From Tridacna crocea (lineage: Eukaryota > Mollusca > Bivalvia > Cardiida > Cardiidae), in NCBI GenBank assembly GCA_943736015.1, contig OX031058.1:5728001-5792000 (forward strand): DNA of 64,000 nucleotides, written 5' to 3'. The position numbers and the translations under genes are program-made. The notes under the pieces were generated by a model. The model was not told the DNA's origin. It did no database searches and was given only the letters and a program-made list of their open reading frames with translations. Shown here one piece after another: positions 41,335 through 49,871 of this stretch (its first letter is position 1; every line of letters starts with the position of its first letter).

Positions 41335-43423
41335 ATGGTCGCCATTTTCTCATAAGAATCCCATTCTTTATATAGTAACACATTGGGACCTGTGAAATTT
41401 CATCTTCAGGTAAAGCCCTAAAAATTAATTTTGAAATCTCAGGATCAGTTTGCTGTTCCTGGATAAGCTGTGACTTTGACAGCGTGTCGTGACCTTGGTC
41501 AATAGACCGTGGTGATGAATGACAAGACATTGACGTGTCTGTCTGAGTATCAGACAAACTGGGATCAAGAGACTTTTTAATCTCATTATTAAAATATTGA
41601 CCGATAAAAGTATCTGTCAAGTCAATGTCAGAGTTTGAGTTTTTCAAAATGGCCTTTTTAGCCATAGCTCGGGTAACTGCACAAGAAGGATACAAGTCAG
41701 GAATTTCCTGCTCGATAGGGTCATCTGTTTGACCTATATTTGGTGTGTCAGTTACAAGTGGATTAACCACAACCTTATCTCCAGCTAAGTCATTGCCTAG
41801 CAGTAAATGGACACCTTTAAATGGTAAGGAAGGTTTAATACCAATAACCACAAGCCCAGTAACCAAATCTGATGACAAATTAACGTAATGGAGAGGGATA
41901 TTAACAGTTCCACACTCTACACCCTGAATAAGGACACTAGTACCGGAAGAAGTCTTCTCAGAAAAAGGCAGTATATCTGCTAAAATAAGAGATTGAGAAG
42001 CTCCTGTGTCTCTTAAAATTTTAATAGGGGTAGGTGGGCAATTATCACCTGAAAGTGATACAAAACCATTCAACATAAATGGTTCAAAAATCTCCATAGT
42101 AGAATCAGACTTGGGTTTTGTGACTATGTCAATTGTATTGGATTTAATAGAAGACTGTGGCCTTGGTCTAAGAGTGGTGAGCCCTGTTGGTTTGGTTTCA
42201 TCACTTTCTAACTTCCTTTTTAATTTCAAACATTCAGAAACAAGGTGACCAGGTTTCTTACAATAGTTACAAGTGGGTCGAGATAAGGGATATTGACTTT
42301 TGGTTTCACTAGTAGAATTGGGTTTGGGTGTATTGGATTGACTGGGGATGCCAGATGAATTACCAGACATAGATTTATTTTGGGGATGTGAGGAAGTAGG
42401 TTTGGGTTTAGCAATAAAAGAAACTTTATGTGTAAGGTAGTAATTATCAGCCAGACGAGCTGCTTCTTCTAAAGTTTCAACTTGTTTTTCGTCTAAGAAT
42501 GTCTTAACATCAAATTGAATACAACGTTTAAATTCTTCAACTAACATAAGTTGTCTTAGTTTATCATAACTTTGGTCTATTTTCTTAGAACAGCACCATC
42601 TATCAAATAACTGTTCTTTGTTTCTAGCAAATTCAACATGAGTCTGGTTAGAATCTTTTTTACAATTTCTAAATTTTTGTCTATATGCTTCTGGGACCAG
42701 CTCATAACCTTTGAGAATAAGTTCTTTAACAGTCTCATAATGATGACATTGTTCAACACCTAGTTGTGTATAAATTTCACGAGCTTTGCCTATCAAAACA
42801 CTTTGCAGAAGCAAAGTCCAGTGCTCTTTTGGCCAATTTAAGTTTTCTGCAACTTTTTCAAAGTGTAGGAAGTATTTATCAACTTCTTTTTCTTGAAATG
42901 GAGGAACAAGCCTAATATGTTTTGTAACATCAAAATTGTATTCAATCTTTTGCTTCGGCTGATTTGCTCTTTCTTGCATTTCTATTTCCCTCATTCTTAA
43001 TTGAAATTCTCTCTCCTTCTCTCTCTCTTCCCTTTCCCTTTCTCTTTCCTTCTCTCTCTCTTCCCTTTCTCTTTCTTCTCTCTCCCTTTCTCTTTCCCTT
43101 TCTCTTTCCTTCTCTCTCTCTTCCCATTCTCTTTCTTTCTCTCTTTCCTGAATTTCTAATTGTCTGATCTGAAGTTTTAATTCAAGTTTTTTCGAACTTG
43201 AAACTGACTGAACGTCAACTATCAGGGAAAGAGCATTTTCATTAAAAATTTCCTCATCAACAAAATATTGTACCAAAATGTTCTTAATTTCATGTTTACG
43301 CATTGAAGATTTTATTTCAGACAATTTATAGTGCTTAGCAAGATTAAGCAAATCAGTCTTTTTACCCAAATTCAATAACTCCACAGATGGTTCAGCCGTA
43401 AATTTATCTAAGTCAAAAGACAT
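41264..43423 (-). CDS. gag: GMR1-like Gypsy gag-protease (and start of integrase)
   Basis: 719 residues. 1-75 form an N-terminal helical region. 92-140 form a very charged E/R/K stretch, probably a single long helix or coiled-coil, encoded by a polypurine microsatellite-like run. 175-335 are capsid with a SCAN-like segment (GYELVPEAYRQKFR at about 239). The SCAN domain of vertebrate transcription factors is thought to derive from GMR1-type gag (established knowledge). A CCHC zinc knuckle lies at C385, C388, H393 and C398. An aspartic protease has DTGA at 472-475 and LLLGNDLAG at about 540. Residues about 650-708 resemble the region before the integrase zinc finger, then the frame diverges and stops. 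ATG at 43423 follows a 105-nt leader after the primer-binding site. Confidence 0.92.
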   Translation of the reverse strand: MSFDLDKFTAEPSVELLNLGKKTDLLNLAKHYKLSEIKSSMRKHEIKNILVQYFVDEEIFNENALSLIVDVQSVSSSKKLELKLQIRQLEIQEREKEREWEEREKEREREREREREEREREEREKEREREREEREKEREFQLRMREIEMQERANQPKQKIEYNFDVTKHIRLVPPFQEKEVDKYFLHFEKVAENLNWPKEHWTLLLQSVLIGKAREIYTQLGVEQCHHYETVKELILKGYELVPEAYRQKFRNCKKDSNQTHVEFARNKEQLFDRWCCSKKIDQSYDKLRQLMLVEEFKRCIQFDVKTFLDEKQVETLEEAARLADNYYLTHKVSFIAKPKPTSSHPQNKSMSGNSSGIPSQSNTPKPNSTSETKSQYPLSRPTCNYCKKPGHLVSECLKLKRKLESDETKPTGLTTLRPRPQSSIKSNTIDIVTKPKSDSTMEIFEPFMLNGFVSLSGDNCPPTPIKILRDTGASQSLILADILPFSEKTSSGTSVLIQGVECGTVNIPLHYVNLSSDLVTGLVVIGIKPSLPFKGVHLLLGNDLAGDKVVVNPLVTDTPNIGQTDDPIEQEIPDLYPSCAVTRAMAKKAILKNSNSDIDLTDTFIGQYFNNEIKKSLDPSLSDTQTDTSMSCHSSPRSIDQGHDTLSKSQLIQEQQTDPEISKLIFRALPEDEISQVPMCYYIKNGILMRKWRPFDVPADDEWAVYQPNCGSKVISS

Positions 43424-43528
43424 GTTTGTTTGTTGCTGGATTCAAGTACAAAATTATTATATCTATGTCCTATTTTCCAATCGATGGTTAATCCCAAAAG
43501 GAAAACGAATGCGTTAGTCTATTTTCCA

Positions 43529-43546
43529 ATCCCGGACGAGCCCCCA
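43529..43546 (-). other. Primer-binding site (tRNA-Pro), 5' end of composite
   Basis: Same 18-nt tRNA-Pro site, here directly abutting the TRIM-type LTR (CGTAAGA end). The leader after it is that of the GMR1-like element, so the switch between the two families lies in this site or in the three identical bases after it. Confidence 0.9.
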
Positions 43547-43752
43547 TCTTACGAACAAAGTCCGTAACAAAGAAACAAATGAATAAATGCATGGCAGAAA
43601 TAAGGATCGGAGCGGGATTCGAACTCCGAACTCCCGGACGCAAAGCCAATACCCTAACCACTGAGCCAAAGAGATATCTCTCTGACGCAGTAGCCAGGTA
43701 TTGTATTTAAATCGGGAGTATACCATGCAGGAAGGAGTGGTCTGTCGTAACA
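43547..43752 (-). repeat. Composite element, 5' TRIM-type LTR (206 bp)
   Basis: Same sequence as 36879-37084 by eye. It carries the tRNA-like box A and box B on the minus strand. Confidence 0.9.
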
Positions 43753-43756
43753 CCAT
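43753..43756. repeat. Target-site duplication CCAT (right)
   Basis: Second copy of the 4-bp duplication flanking the composite. Confidence 0.85.
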
Positions 43757-43835
43757 AATTATATGATGACCTGCCTGGTATAATGCCTCATGGAGATGGA
43801 TTAAGCCCCCTTTCTCCAGAAGGCTGGTCATATTA
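43757..43835 (+). mobile_element. Family E element, right part (continues from 36878)
   Basis: ATAATTATATGATGACCTGC, ATGCCTCATGGAGATGG, TTAAGCCCCCTTTCTCC, GGCTGGTCAT. Joined to 36878 it gives a regular E element with the composite excised. Confidence 0.7.
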
Positions 43836-44017
43836 TATATATATCAGTCTTGTTCTGGCAAAAAGGGGCCTAACGCACCTCAATGATGCATCACATCAAT
43901 CAAACCATCACATAATTAAGTAGATCCACATTAGCCACTTTTTTCAACAACGGATTTAATCTTGAGGTAGTCTGGTCCATGGACATTCAGAAAATTGACC
44001 AATAGCGAAAAGTATCG

Positions 44018-44225
44018 TGTTACGGGAGACCACTCCTTCCTGCATGGCATATACTCCCGATTTACATACAATACCTGGCTACTGCGTCAGAGAGATATCT
44101 CTTTGGCTCAGTGGTTAGGGTATTGGCTTTGCGTCCGGGAGTTCGGAGTTCGAATCCCGCTCCGATCCTTATTTCTGCCATGCATTTATTCATTTGTTTC
44201 TTTGTTACGGACTTCGTTCGTAAGA
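44018..44225 (+). repeat. TRIM 5' LTR
   Basis: TGTTACGGGAGACC to TTCGTTCGTAAGA. Confidence 0.92.
44104..44157 (+). promoter_or_regulatory. tRNA-like Pol III promoter (A and B boxes) in TRIM 5' LTR
   Basis: TGGCTCAGTGG (44104-44114) fits box A. AGTTCGAATCC (44147-44157) matches the box B consensus GGTTCGANTCC at all but the first base. The 43-nt spacing is that of a tRNA. The acceptor stem is not complementary, so this is a SINE-like head and not a tRNA gene. A second set is at 44428-44481 in the 3' LTR. Confidence 0.7.
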
Positions 44226-44243
44226 TGGGGGCTCGTCCGGGAT
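44226..44243 (+). other. TRIM primer-binding site (tRNA-Pro)
   Basis: TGGGGGCTCGTCCGGGAT directly after the 5' LTR. The following TTGG is also shared with the GMR1-like leader. Confidence 0.92.
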
Positions 44244-44329
44244 TGGCCATTGAGCCATTAATCCCATTTGTTGTCCAAAATTGGACTTCCTGCCTAATAA
44301 GGCTTTGAGTCATCAATAAATGATGACTT

Positions 44330-44341
44330 TAAGAGGGGGTG
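44330..44341 (+). other. TRIM polypurine tract
   Basis: TAAGAGGGGGTG immediately before the 3' LTR. Confidence 0.85.
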
Positions 44342-44549
44342 TGTTACGGGAGACCACTCCTTCCTGCATGGCATATACTCCCGATTTACATACAATACCT
44401 GGCTACTGCGTCAGAGAGATATCTCTTTGGCTCAGTGGTTAGGGTATTGGCTTTGCGTCCGGGAGTTCGGAGTTCGAATCCCGCTCCGATCCTTATTTCT
44501 GCCATGCATTTATTCATTTGTTTCTTTGTTACGGACTTCGTTCGTAAGA
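44342..44549 (+). repeat. TRIM 3' LTR
   Basis: Same 208 bp as the 5' LTR, followed by the ATCG duplication. Confidence 0.92.
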
Positions 44550-44612
44550 ATCGACTCAGGTCAGCCTGCGCGGACTGCGCAGGCTGACCTGGGTCAATTT
44601 TTTTCTCGGATG

Positions 44613-44905
44613 TAATAACCCTGTATCACACAATGACGACTCTAAACGACCCTGAGGAAAAAGCTTTTTGAAAACATTGTGGGAAAGGAAAAATGCTGGT
44701 AACATTTAACGACCCGGAGGAAGAAGTTTTTTGAAAACATTGTGGGAAAAGGAGAAAATGCTGGTAACCAGCATTTTCTCCTTTTCCCACAAAGTTTTCT
44801 ACGCAATCAATGCAAAATTGCACCATCTGAGCCAATCTGAGATTGTCGTCTGCAAATGCTTTCAATTTGGATAGGTCTAAAATTTCGTCGTGTGGTAAAC
44901 AGTTT
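44613..44905 (-). mobile_element. MITE-A with a 67-bp tandem duplication ending at the hairpin centre
   Basis: AACGACCCTGAGGAAAAAGC...GCTGGTAAC occurs at 44637-44703 and again, slightly changed, at 44707-44773, where the hairpin is completed. Right end GTGTGGTAAACAG. Confidence 0.75.
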
Positions 44906-45167
44906 TGCCCCCTTTTCACAGAGCATGGCTCAAATATGTTTGGCACTGACATCTAGTTAATCTCGAAATTTACCTTTCTCGAGTTTCTGCGCGTTGTGTG
45001 TGGCACTGATTACCTCGACTAGAGTGAGACAGCTCACCCAGTGATATAGAGGACTTGTAATTCAGACCGGGTGTCGTGAGCTCGATTTCGATCACGGGCA
45101 TCTTGTCCAGCCTCTTTCTGAAGATTAACAGAAGTCTTTGTTACAGGGTTCCTTTTTCTCTCCAGCC

Positions 45168-45487
45168 GGGCCCGTTAGCTCAGTCGGTAGCGTGCAGGAC
45201 TTGAGAACAGGGGATCGTGAGTTCGATCCACGGCTCGGCCAATTTCTTTCCGAGAATTGATGCTAGTCATTGCGAGGGGATTTATTCCTCTTCCACCGCT
45301 GACCATCGTCTCGACGATGATTATGTGGGAAAGCAGCCAGTAACTTGGAAAGAAGATTGTACGGTGTACTGGTATAAGAGACTCCAGGAAAGCATGGATA
45401 GGTGTACTGGCCGCCACGATATATCTAAAACGATGATGAAAACGGGTGTTAAACACCACACAATCAATCGATTCTTCTCTCCATGCT
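45168..45487 (+). repeat. tRNA-derived SINE, full length (about 320 bp)
   Basis: Head GGCCCGTTAGCTCAGTCGG (A box) and GAGTTCGATCC (B box), body with ACCATCGTCTCGACGATG and GGAAAGCATGGATAGGTG, and 3' end GTGTTAAACACCACACAATC with an AATC-type tail. Reference copy for the fragments at 34186, 47160, 49240 and 57905. Confidence 0.8.
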
Positions 45488-45606
45488 CAGCACTGTTTTG
45501 AAGATAAGTGTTTGGAAAAGCTCACTGGCTTCGAAAGACCAACATTTTCAAACTTTCGTACAATGTTTTCAACTATTTAAAAACAGGGAATATTCTGAAG
45601 TAACAG

Positions 45607-45839
45607 TCAACCCTTAACCAAACAATCCCTGGTTTTTACGACCCTGAGATAGAAGTCTTTTGAAAACATTGTGGAAAAAGGAGAAAATGCTGGTAACCAG
45701 CATTTTCTCCTTTTCCCCCCACAATGTTTTCTACCCTTCACAAAACAATTTTCAAATTTTTAGTCACTTTTATTTTGTCGTCTGCAAATGCTTTCAATTT
45801 GGACAAGCCAAAAAATTTCGTCATTTGGTAATGAGTTAA
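45607..45839 (-). mobile_element. MITE-A, complete copy
   Basis: TCAACCCTTAACCAAACAAT to ATTTGGTAATGAGTTAA. Two extra C in the right arm of the hairpin. Confidence 0.85.
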
Positions 45840-45847
45840 GTAGGCCT

Positions 45848-45911
45848 ATAGCCCTCTGTAAATGCTTTCAATTTGGAGAAGTCTTCAGTTTTGTCGTTTG
45901 GAAAAGGGTAC
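45848..45911 (-). mobile_element. MITE-A right-end fragment
   Basis: TCTGTAAATGCTTTCAATTTG, TTTTGTCGTTTGGAAAAGGG. Confidence 0.6.
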
Positions 45912-46078
45912 ATTACAGCTGTTGAGGAACTGTTAAACTTTTACAACACGGCGAAGATAGTGACGATGCAGGCAACACGACTGGGCTTTAAACATCGAAC
46001 CTCGACATTAACTTCGAAATCAGCTGGGTAAACAAAAAGCAAAATTCATCGTGAAGCAACAATTATAATTATCTCTGA

Positions 46079-46308
46079 TTTAACACTTTACCAAACGACA
46101 AAATGTTAGACTGGTCCAAATTGCAAGCATTTGCAGACGACAAAATAAACGTAAGTCAAAAACTGAGCATTGTTTTCAGCAGGGTAGAAAACATTGTGGG
46201 AAAAGGAGAAAATGCTGGTATCCAGCATTTTCTCCTTTTCCCACAATGTTTCCCAAAGGCTTCTCTCTCAGGGTCGTAAAAACCAGAGACTGTTTTGTAA
46301 AGGGGTAA
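46079..46308 (+). mobile_element. MITE-A, complete copy (230 bp)
   Basis: TTAACACTTTACCAAACGAC to TGTTTTGTAAAGGGGTAA, with a perfect hairpin (GGTATCC centre). Confidence 0.85.
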
Positions 46309-46394
46309 CTCTTATCTAGCCAAAATAAAAATAACTGACGGTTACACAAAAATATTATTTTAAACATATTTTAAAAAATATTGTGCTAAATGTA

Positions 46395-46546
46395 GGGCCA
46401 TTAGATTGAGTTTATATAACCCAAACTACTTAAAAAGCCGCGGAGGGTGTAGAGCAAGATCAGTCTGCACGTATGTGCAGGCTGATCTTGCTGTACTCTC
46501 TCCGCAAAAGTTATTCAAGGTCGCGAACGGCAGGATTAAGGTTAAA
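46395..46546 (+). mobile_element. MITE-B', second copy
   Basis: GCGGAGGGTGTAGAGC and CTCTCTCCGC arms around GATCAGTCTGCACG. Right end CGGCAGGATTAAGGTTAA. Left end decayed. Confidence 0.7.
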
Positions 46547-46895
46547 CTGCCGCAGAACAGAACACTCCTTCCCCCCCCCCCCTTATTTTCCTCTGCAATG
46601 ACGTCATAAGTCACCTCCGTCGGAGATTACATTTTTCCTTACATCCAGGTAAGTTACGTTCGTAGATTGTATAAATATAACAGACAAATAAATTAAAGAG
46701 GTTGATGATTCATGATTTTCTTAGCTTATTTTTTTGTTCTCCAGTAATTAACGAAACATGTTGAAATATTTCTAGAGTAACGAACGTATAGCAGCCAAAT
46801 ATTTCAGTTATGCAGAGGTACTTGCTTAGATCTACCTGGACAAATTGACTTATCTCTTATATTGCAGGCTTACTTATCAGTCTGACTAACGAGAA
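46547..46895. other. Unannotated stretch
   Basis: A C-homopolymer at 46571-46582. Nothing else recognised. Confidence 0.4.
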
Positions 46896-46904
46896 AAAGA
46901 TTTT

Positions 46905-46962
46905 GACAACAGAAGAAATTGCTCGTAATGAGCAATTTAACATGTTGCCACAGTCATTTTTT
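46905..46962 (+). mobile_element. MITE-A' core fragment
   Basis: AGAAGAAATTGCTCGTAATG and AGCAATTTAACATGTTGCCAC. Confidence 0.6.
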
Positions 46963-47011
46963 TCATTTTTTCACACATCAGACAGTTTTGCCTCAGTCTT
47001 AAAAGAACTCG

Positions 47012-47080
47012 CGGACAGTGTATCTCAAAGATCAGACTACACGTTCTGTGCGGTCTGATCTTGATCTACACTGTCCACAA
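47012..47080 (+). mobile_element. MITE-B hairpin core
   Basis: GCGGACAGTGTATCTCAAAG to CTTGATCTACACTGTCC. Confidence 0.75.
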
Positions 47081-47159
47081 ATATTGTTCATATAATCAGC
47101 CACAGGTGACAATATTGCAGCAGAGGTTTTTGGGGCGATTTACATTATGTCTCTGCAAT

Positions 47160-47372
47160 CAACCTGAATTAGCCAAGTCGGGTAGAGCAGTAGGTAAATT
47201 GACAGAGCTCGTGACAGCATGGACGCTGGTTCAAACCCCAGGACGGTTTATTTCTTATCGTGAATTGATTCTAGTCACTGCGTCAGGATGAATTATTCTT
47301 CCATTGCTGATCGTTTTTTGACGAAAATGGTCACGTGAAAAGCAGCCAATGGCTTGGTAAGAATATTATGCG
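47160..47372 (+). repeat. tRNA-derived SINE, 3' truncated
   Basis: TAGCCAAGTCGGGTAGAGC head, GGTTCAAACCCCAGGACGG B-box region, ATTGATTCTAGTCACTGCG and AAAGCAGCCAATGGCTTGG. Cut before the usual AGCATGGATAGG. Confidence 0.65.
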
Positions 47373-47384
47373 AAGTAGAATAAG

Positions 47385-47461
47385 AAAAAAATACTGGTTA
47401 CCACCATCTTCTCCTTTTCCTACAATGTTTTCAAAAGCTCTCTCTATCAGGGTCCGCTTAA
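47385..47461 (+). mobile_element. MITE-A right-half fragment
   Basis: ATACTGGTTACCACCATC, TTCCTACAATGTTTTC and GGGTCCGCTTAA, sharing the TTAA of the next copy. Confidence 0.6.
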
Positions 47462-47679
47462 TAACTCTTTACCAAACAATCACGACTCTATGATAGAAGG
47501 CTTTTGAAAACACTGTGGGAAAAGGAGAAAATGCTGGTAACCAGCATTTTCTCCTTTTCCCACAATGTTTTCTATCATTCCCAAAACAAATATAAATTTA
47601 TGAGTCACTTTAATTTTTTCGTCTGCTAATGCTTTCATTTTAGACCAGCCCATAATTTTGTTGCTTGGTAAAGAGTTAA
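47458..47679 (-). mobile_element. MITE-A, complete copy (222 bp)
   Basis: TTAATAACTCTTTACCAAAC to GCTTGGTAAAGAGTTAA, with a nearly perfect hairpin (one mismatch). Confidence 0.85.
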
Positions 47680-47936
47680 TAGTCGGAATTGTGTCGTTAT
47701 GGGTTATATAGGTGTATTATTTTTCCCAGACAACGCATGTTTCATACCTTCACCATTCTCTAACTGATAATCTCTCAGATATTCAAAGAATTTTGTTCAT
47801 TTTTTATGCTCTAGAAAGATCTTCCTCTTAATTCTTTCACTATCAAGTAAATAATTTACACTTTTTCATTGGCTACACTAAAATAGTTCCGTTGCAAGAT
47901 AAAGAGACACTTTGGTCTCAATTTAAAAAGAGCTCG

Positions 47937-48041
47937 TGGCCATTGTTGATCAGAGATCAGACTGTACGTTCTTTGCAGTCTGATCTTGATCTACACTGTC
48001 CACAAAAGCTTCTGGTGTCGTGTACACTGAGGAAAGAGTTA
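47937..48041 (-). mobile_element. MITE-B core and right end
   Basis: GGCCATTGTTGATCAGAG, GATCAGACTGTACG, CTTGATCTACACTGTCC. Ends GGAAAGAGTTAA. Confidence 0.65.
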
Positions 48042-48400
48042 ATAACGTCGTCATCTTTGTTGTTGTTGTTTTTTGTTTTTGTGCATGAAATATTTTTTTG
48101 AAGATTCGACCTGTCTGCCTTGACGCATCACCGACCCCATATGCTAGGGAAAAGTACGGCTTACACCCCTATAGGGGCTGTTTTGATAAATGGCCGGTGC
48201 ATAGGTTACATGCTAACTGATAATAGCTGAATGAAACGCACCATGTAGCGTTTTATTGAATAAACATTTATTTTAGTTTGAAATTCAAAGTAAAGGTTGT
48301 CGCGTAGAAAGGTAGTCTGGTTTTGTACCCAGAATGCCCAAATTACATTAGATATGTATTTGTAGAATGCCATCTAGCAGGAGGTGATGAATGGAACCAA
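48042..48400. other. Unannotated stretch
   Basis: A short TTG run at 48057-48075. Nothing else recognised. Confidence 0.4.
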
Positions 48401-48615
48401 ACGAACAGCTTTTAGACTCTATCCGAAAGATTAAGTGTGACTCAAAACAAATGGCGGGATATGTCCGTTTCAAAAGTAAAAAAAAAAAACGTTAAATAAA
48501 TATTGGAAACGGGAAATAAAATGCGTGTTACCAGAGTTTTCTCTTTAAATTACCTACAATGTTTTCATTTCTTCATAGCCGTAATGACATGGGCTCCTTG
48601 GCAAAGAGTAGCATT
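48401..48615 (+). mobile_element. MITE-A, very old copy
   Basis: AACAGCTTTTAGACTCTATCC, GTTACCAGAGTTTTCTC, CTACAATGTTTTCATT. Ends unrecognisable. Confidence 0.45.
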
Positions 48616-48645
48616 AACGTTTGAATGGATGATTATACGGCTTGC

Positions 48646-48899
48646 ACACCCGAAAGGGGGCATTGGGACATTTGCGTAAAGTGTCGTCTCGAATCAGCCT
48701 GCGCAGTCCGCGCAGGCTAATCCAAGACGGCACTTTACGACTACATTAGATTTTGTGCTACAGTAGTCTTGCACAAAACAGACAAATACATAAAATCGGA
48801 AAGTGTCGTCTTGGATTAGCCTGCACGGAATGCGGAGGCTGATCCAGGATGACATTTTACGCAAATATCCGAATGCTCCTTCTTTTACATGTTGCATAT
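48646..48899 (+). mobile_element. MITE-C, complete copy (254 bp)
   Basis: CACACCCGAAAGGGGGCATTG to TTTTACATGTTGC, both hairpins present. Confidence 0.85.
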
Positions 48900-49104
48900 G
48901 GTATTTTACGCCGCTGTCAACCTTATTTCCGTCATATTATGGCGACGACCCACATCTTCATGTATTTTCTCAGTTTCTCCAGGATAAGGCTAAGGCTTTG
49001 AAGTGCCTTGCCTGAGAACACACCCATGAAAAGCCATGTGTTTTTGATGAAGCCCGAACTCGGAGCCTACAGATTGTGAGTCCTACATTTTACCAATTAG
49101 CCAC

Positions 49105-49148
49105 GCAGGACCCCCCCCCCCCCCTTTCCCCCCCAAGAAAAAAAAAAC
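49105..49148. repeat. C- and A-homopolymer run
   Basis: Poly-C interrupted by TTT, then poly-A. Upstream (49040-49105, minus strand) there is a weak tRNA-like remnant with GTGGCTAATTGG. Confidence 0.6.
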
Positions 49149-49239
49149 TCATTCAAATTTTATTAAGAATAATAGTGAAGGGAATGCGATTCTTAAAGTC
49201 ACAAACATACTAGGCTGTATTTTTACAGAACCTGGGAGC

Positions 49240-49512
49240 ATGGAGTCTTGCCCGCGGATTCGATCCCAGGCCCGGCCAATTTCTTTGAAATCTTTCAGAG
49301 GATTGGTGATAGATTTATTCCTCTCTCACCTCTGACCATTGTTTCGATGATGGGCACGTGGGATAGTAACCAGCAGCTTTGAAAGAAAATTGTGCGAAGT
49401 ACTGGTAACAGAAACTCCTGGAAAGCATGGATAGGTGCACTGGCCGCCGCTATTTAATTGAAATAATGTTGAAAATGGCCTTAAACACCGATCAATCAAT
49501 CAATCAATCAGC
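49240..49512 (+). repeat. tRNA-derived SINE, 5' truncated
   Basis: GATTCGATCCCAGGCCCGG, GGAAAGCATGGATAGGTGC, and an AATC tail of four units. Confidence 0.75.
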
Positions 49513-49652
49513 ATATATTTATTTTCGGGGGAAAGGGAGGGCAAACCCATTATGTGACCTTTTTTTCCAATCGAAATTGAAACCATACAATATCGAAGGC
49601 GGCAAAAATCGAGCACTGACATTTTGATTTATCCGTTAATAACGGTCATGTC

Positions 49653-49871
49653 TTAAACCCTTATTTTACTAAATATGAAATAAAACTTTCAGTTCGATAG
49701 TATAAAACGTTAAGGTTTGCTATTCAAAAAAACATTTTTCGGGATGAAAAAATATCTTCCTATCGGACAGTGTGGATCCAAGATCAGACTGCACGTTCTG
49801 TGCAGTCTGATCTTGGATCTACACAGTCCGCAAAACGCCCTTGTGTAGCGATATGCAAGCATAGGGGTTAA
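49653..49871 (-). mobile_element. MITE-B, complete copy (219 bp)
   Basis: TTAAACCCTTATTTTACTA to CATAGGGGTTAA, with a nearly perfect hairpin. Confidence 0.85.

Larger units (their letters stand above)
36879..43752 (-). mobile_element. Composite LTR retrotransposon: TRIM ends around a GMR1-like Gypsy gag-pol
   Basis: 6874 bp, read on the minus strand. The order is TRIM-type LTR (43752-43547), primer-binding site (43546-43529), gag-protease, pol, polypurine tract, a different 552-bp LTR (38451-37900), a second primer-binding site (37894-37877), the first part of gag again (37771-37186), the TRIM interior (37185-37085), and a TRIM-type LTR (37084-36879). The terminal LTRs are both 206 bp and appear identical. 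A 4-bp CCAT duplication at the outer ends shows integration as one unit. The repeated gag stretch differs by about one base in 700, so the event is recent. Order integrase before reverse transcriptase is known from GMR1-like Ty3/Gypsy elements. The pol reading frame has a break, so this copy is probably not autonomous now. Confidence 0.88.
44018..44549 (+). mobile_element. TRIM (532 bp) with tRNA-like LTRs
   Basis: Two 208-bp direct repeats (44018-44225 and 44342-44549) that look identical enclose 116 bp holding a tRNA-Pro primer-binding site (44226-44243) and a polypurine tract (44330-44341). ATCG is duplicated at 44014-44017 and 44550-44553. There is no coding capacity, so enzymes must come in trans. 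The matching primer-binding site and the chimera next door point to the GMR1-like element as helper. The LTR termini are TG...GA instead of the usual TG...CA. Confidence 0.93.
43850..44620 (-). mobile_element. Family E element, reverse, containing the TRIM
   Basis: GTTCTGGCAAAAAGGGGCC, ATGATGCATCACATCAATC and TAGCGAAAAGTATCG, then the TRIM, then ACTCAGGTCAGCCTGCGCGG hairpin and GGTCAATTTTTTTCTCGG. It lies head-to-head with the E element that received the composite. Confidence 0.7.

Noticed and set aside
36879..43752. Two independent nested insertions (TRIM into Gypsy, or Gypsy into TRIM) as an explanation of the composite
   Set aside because: Inner boundaries fall exactly at a primer-binding site and at a microhomology, without duplications. 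A simple nesting would show target duplications at the inner junctions.
43995..44587. Two plus-strand frames of 82-88 codons over the TRIM
   Set aside because: Chance frames through the LTRs. The same peptide appears wherever the LTR does and stops in the interior.
45168..45240. A possible tRNA gene (GGCCCGTTAGCTCAGTCGG...)
   Set aside because: The anticodon arm is not well formed and the sequence continues into a SINE body found at four other places.
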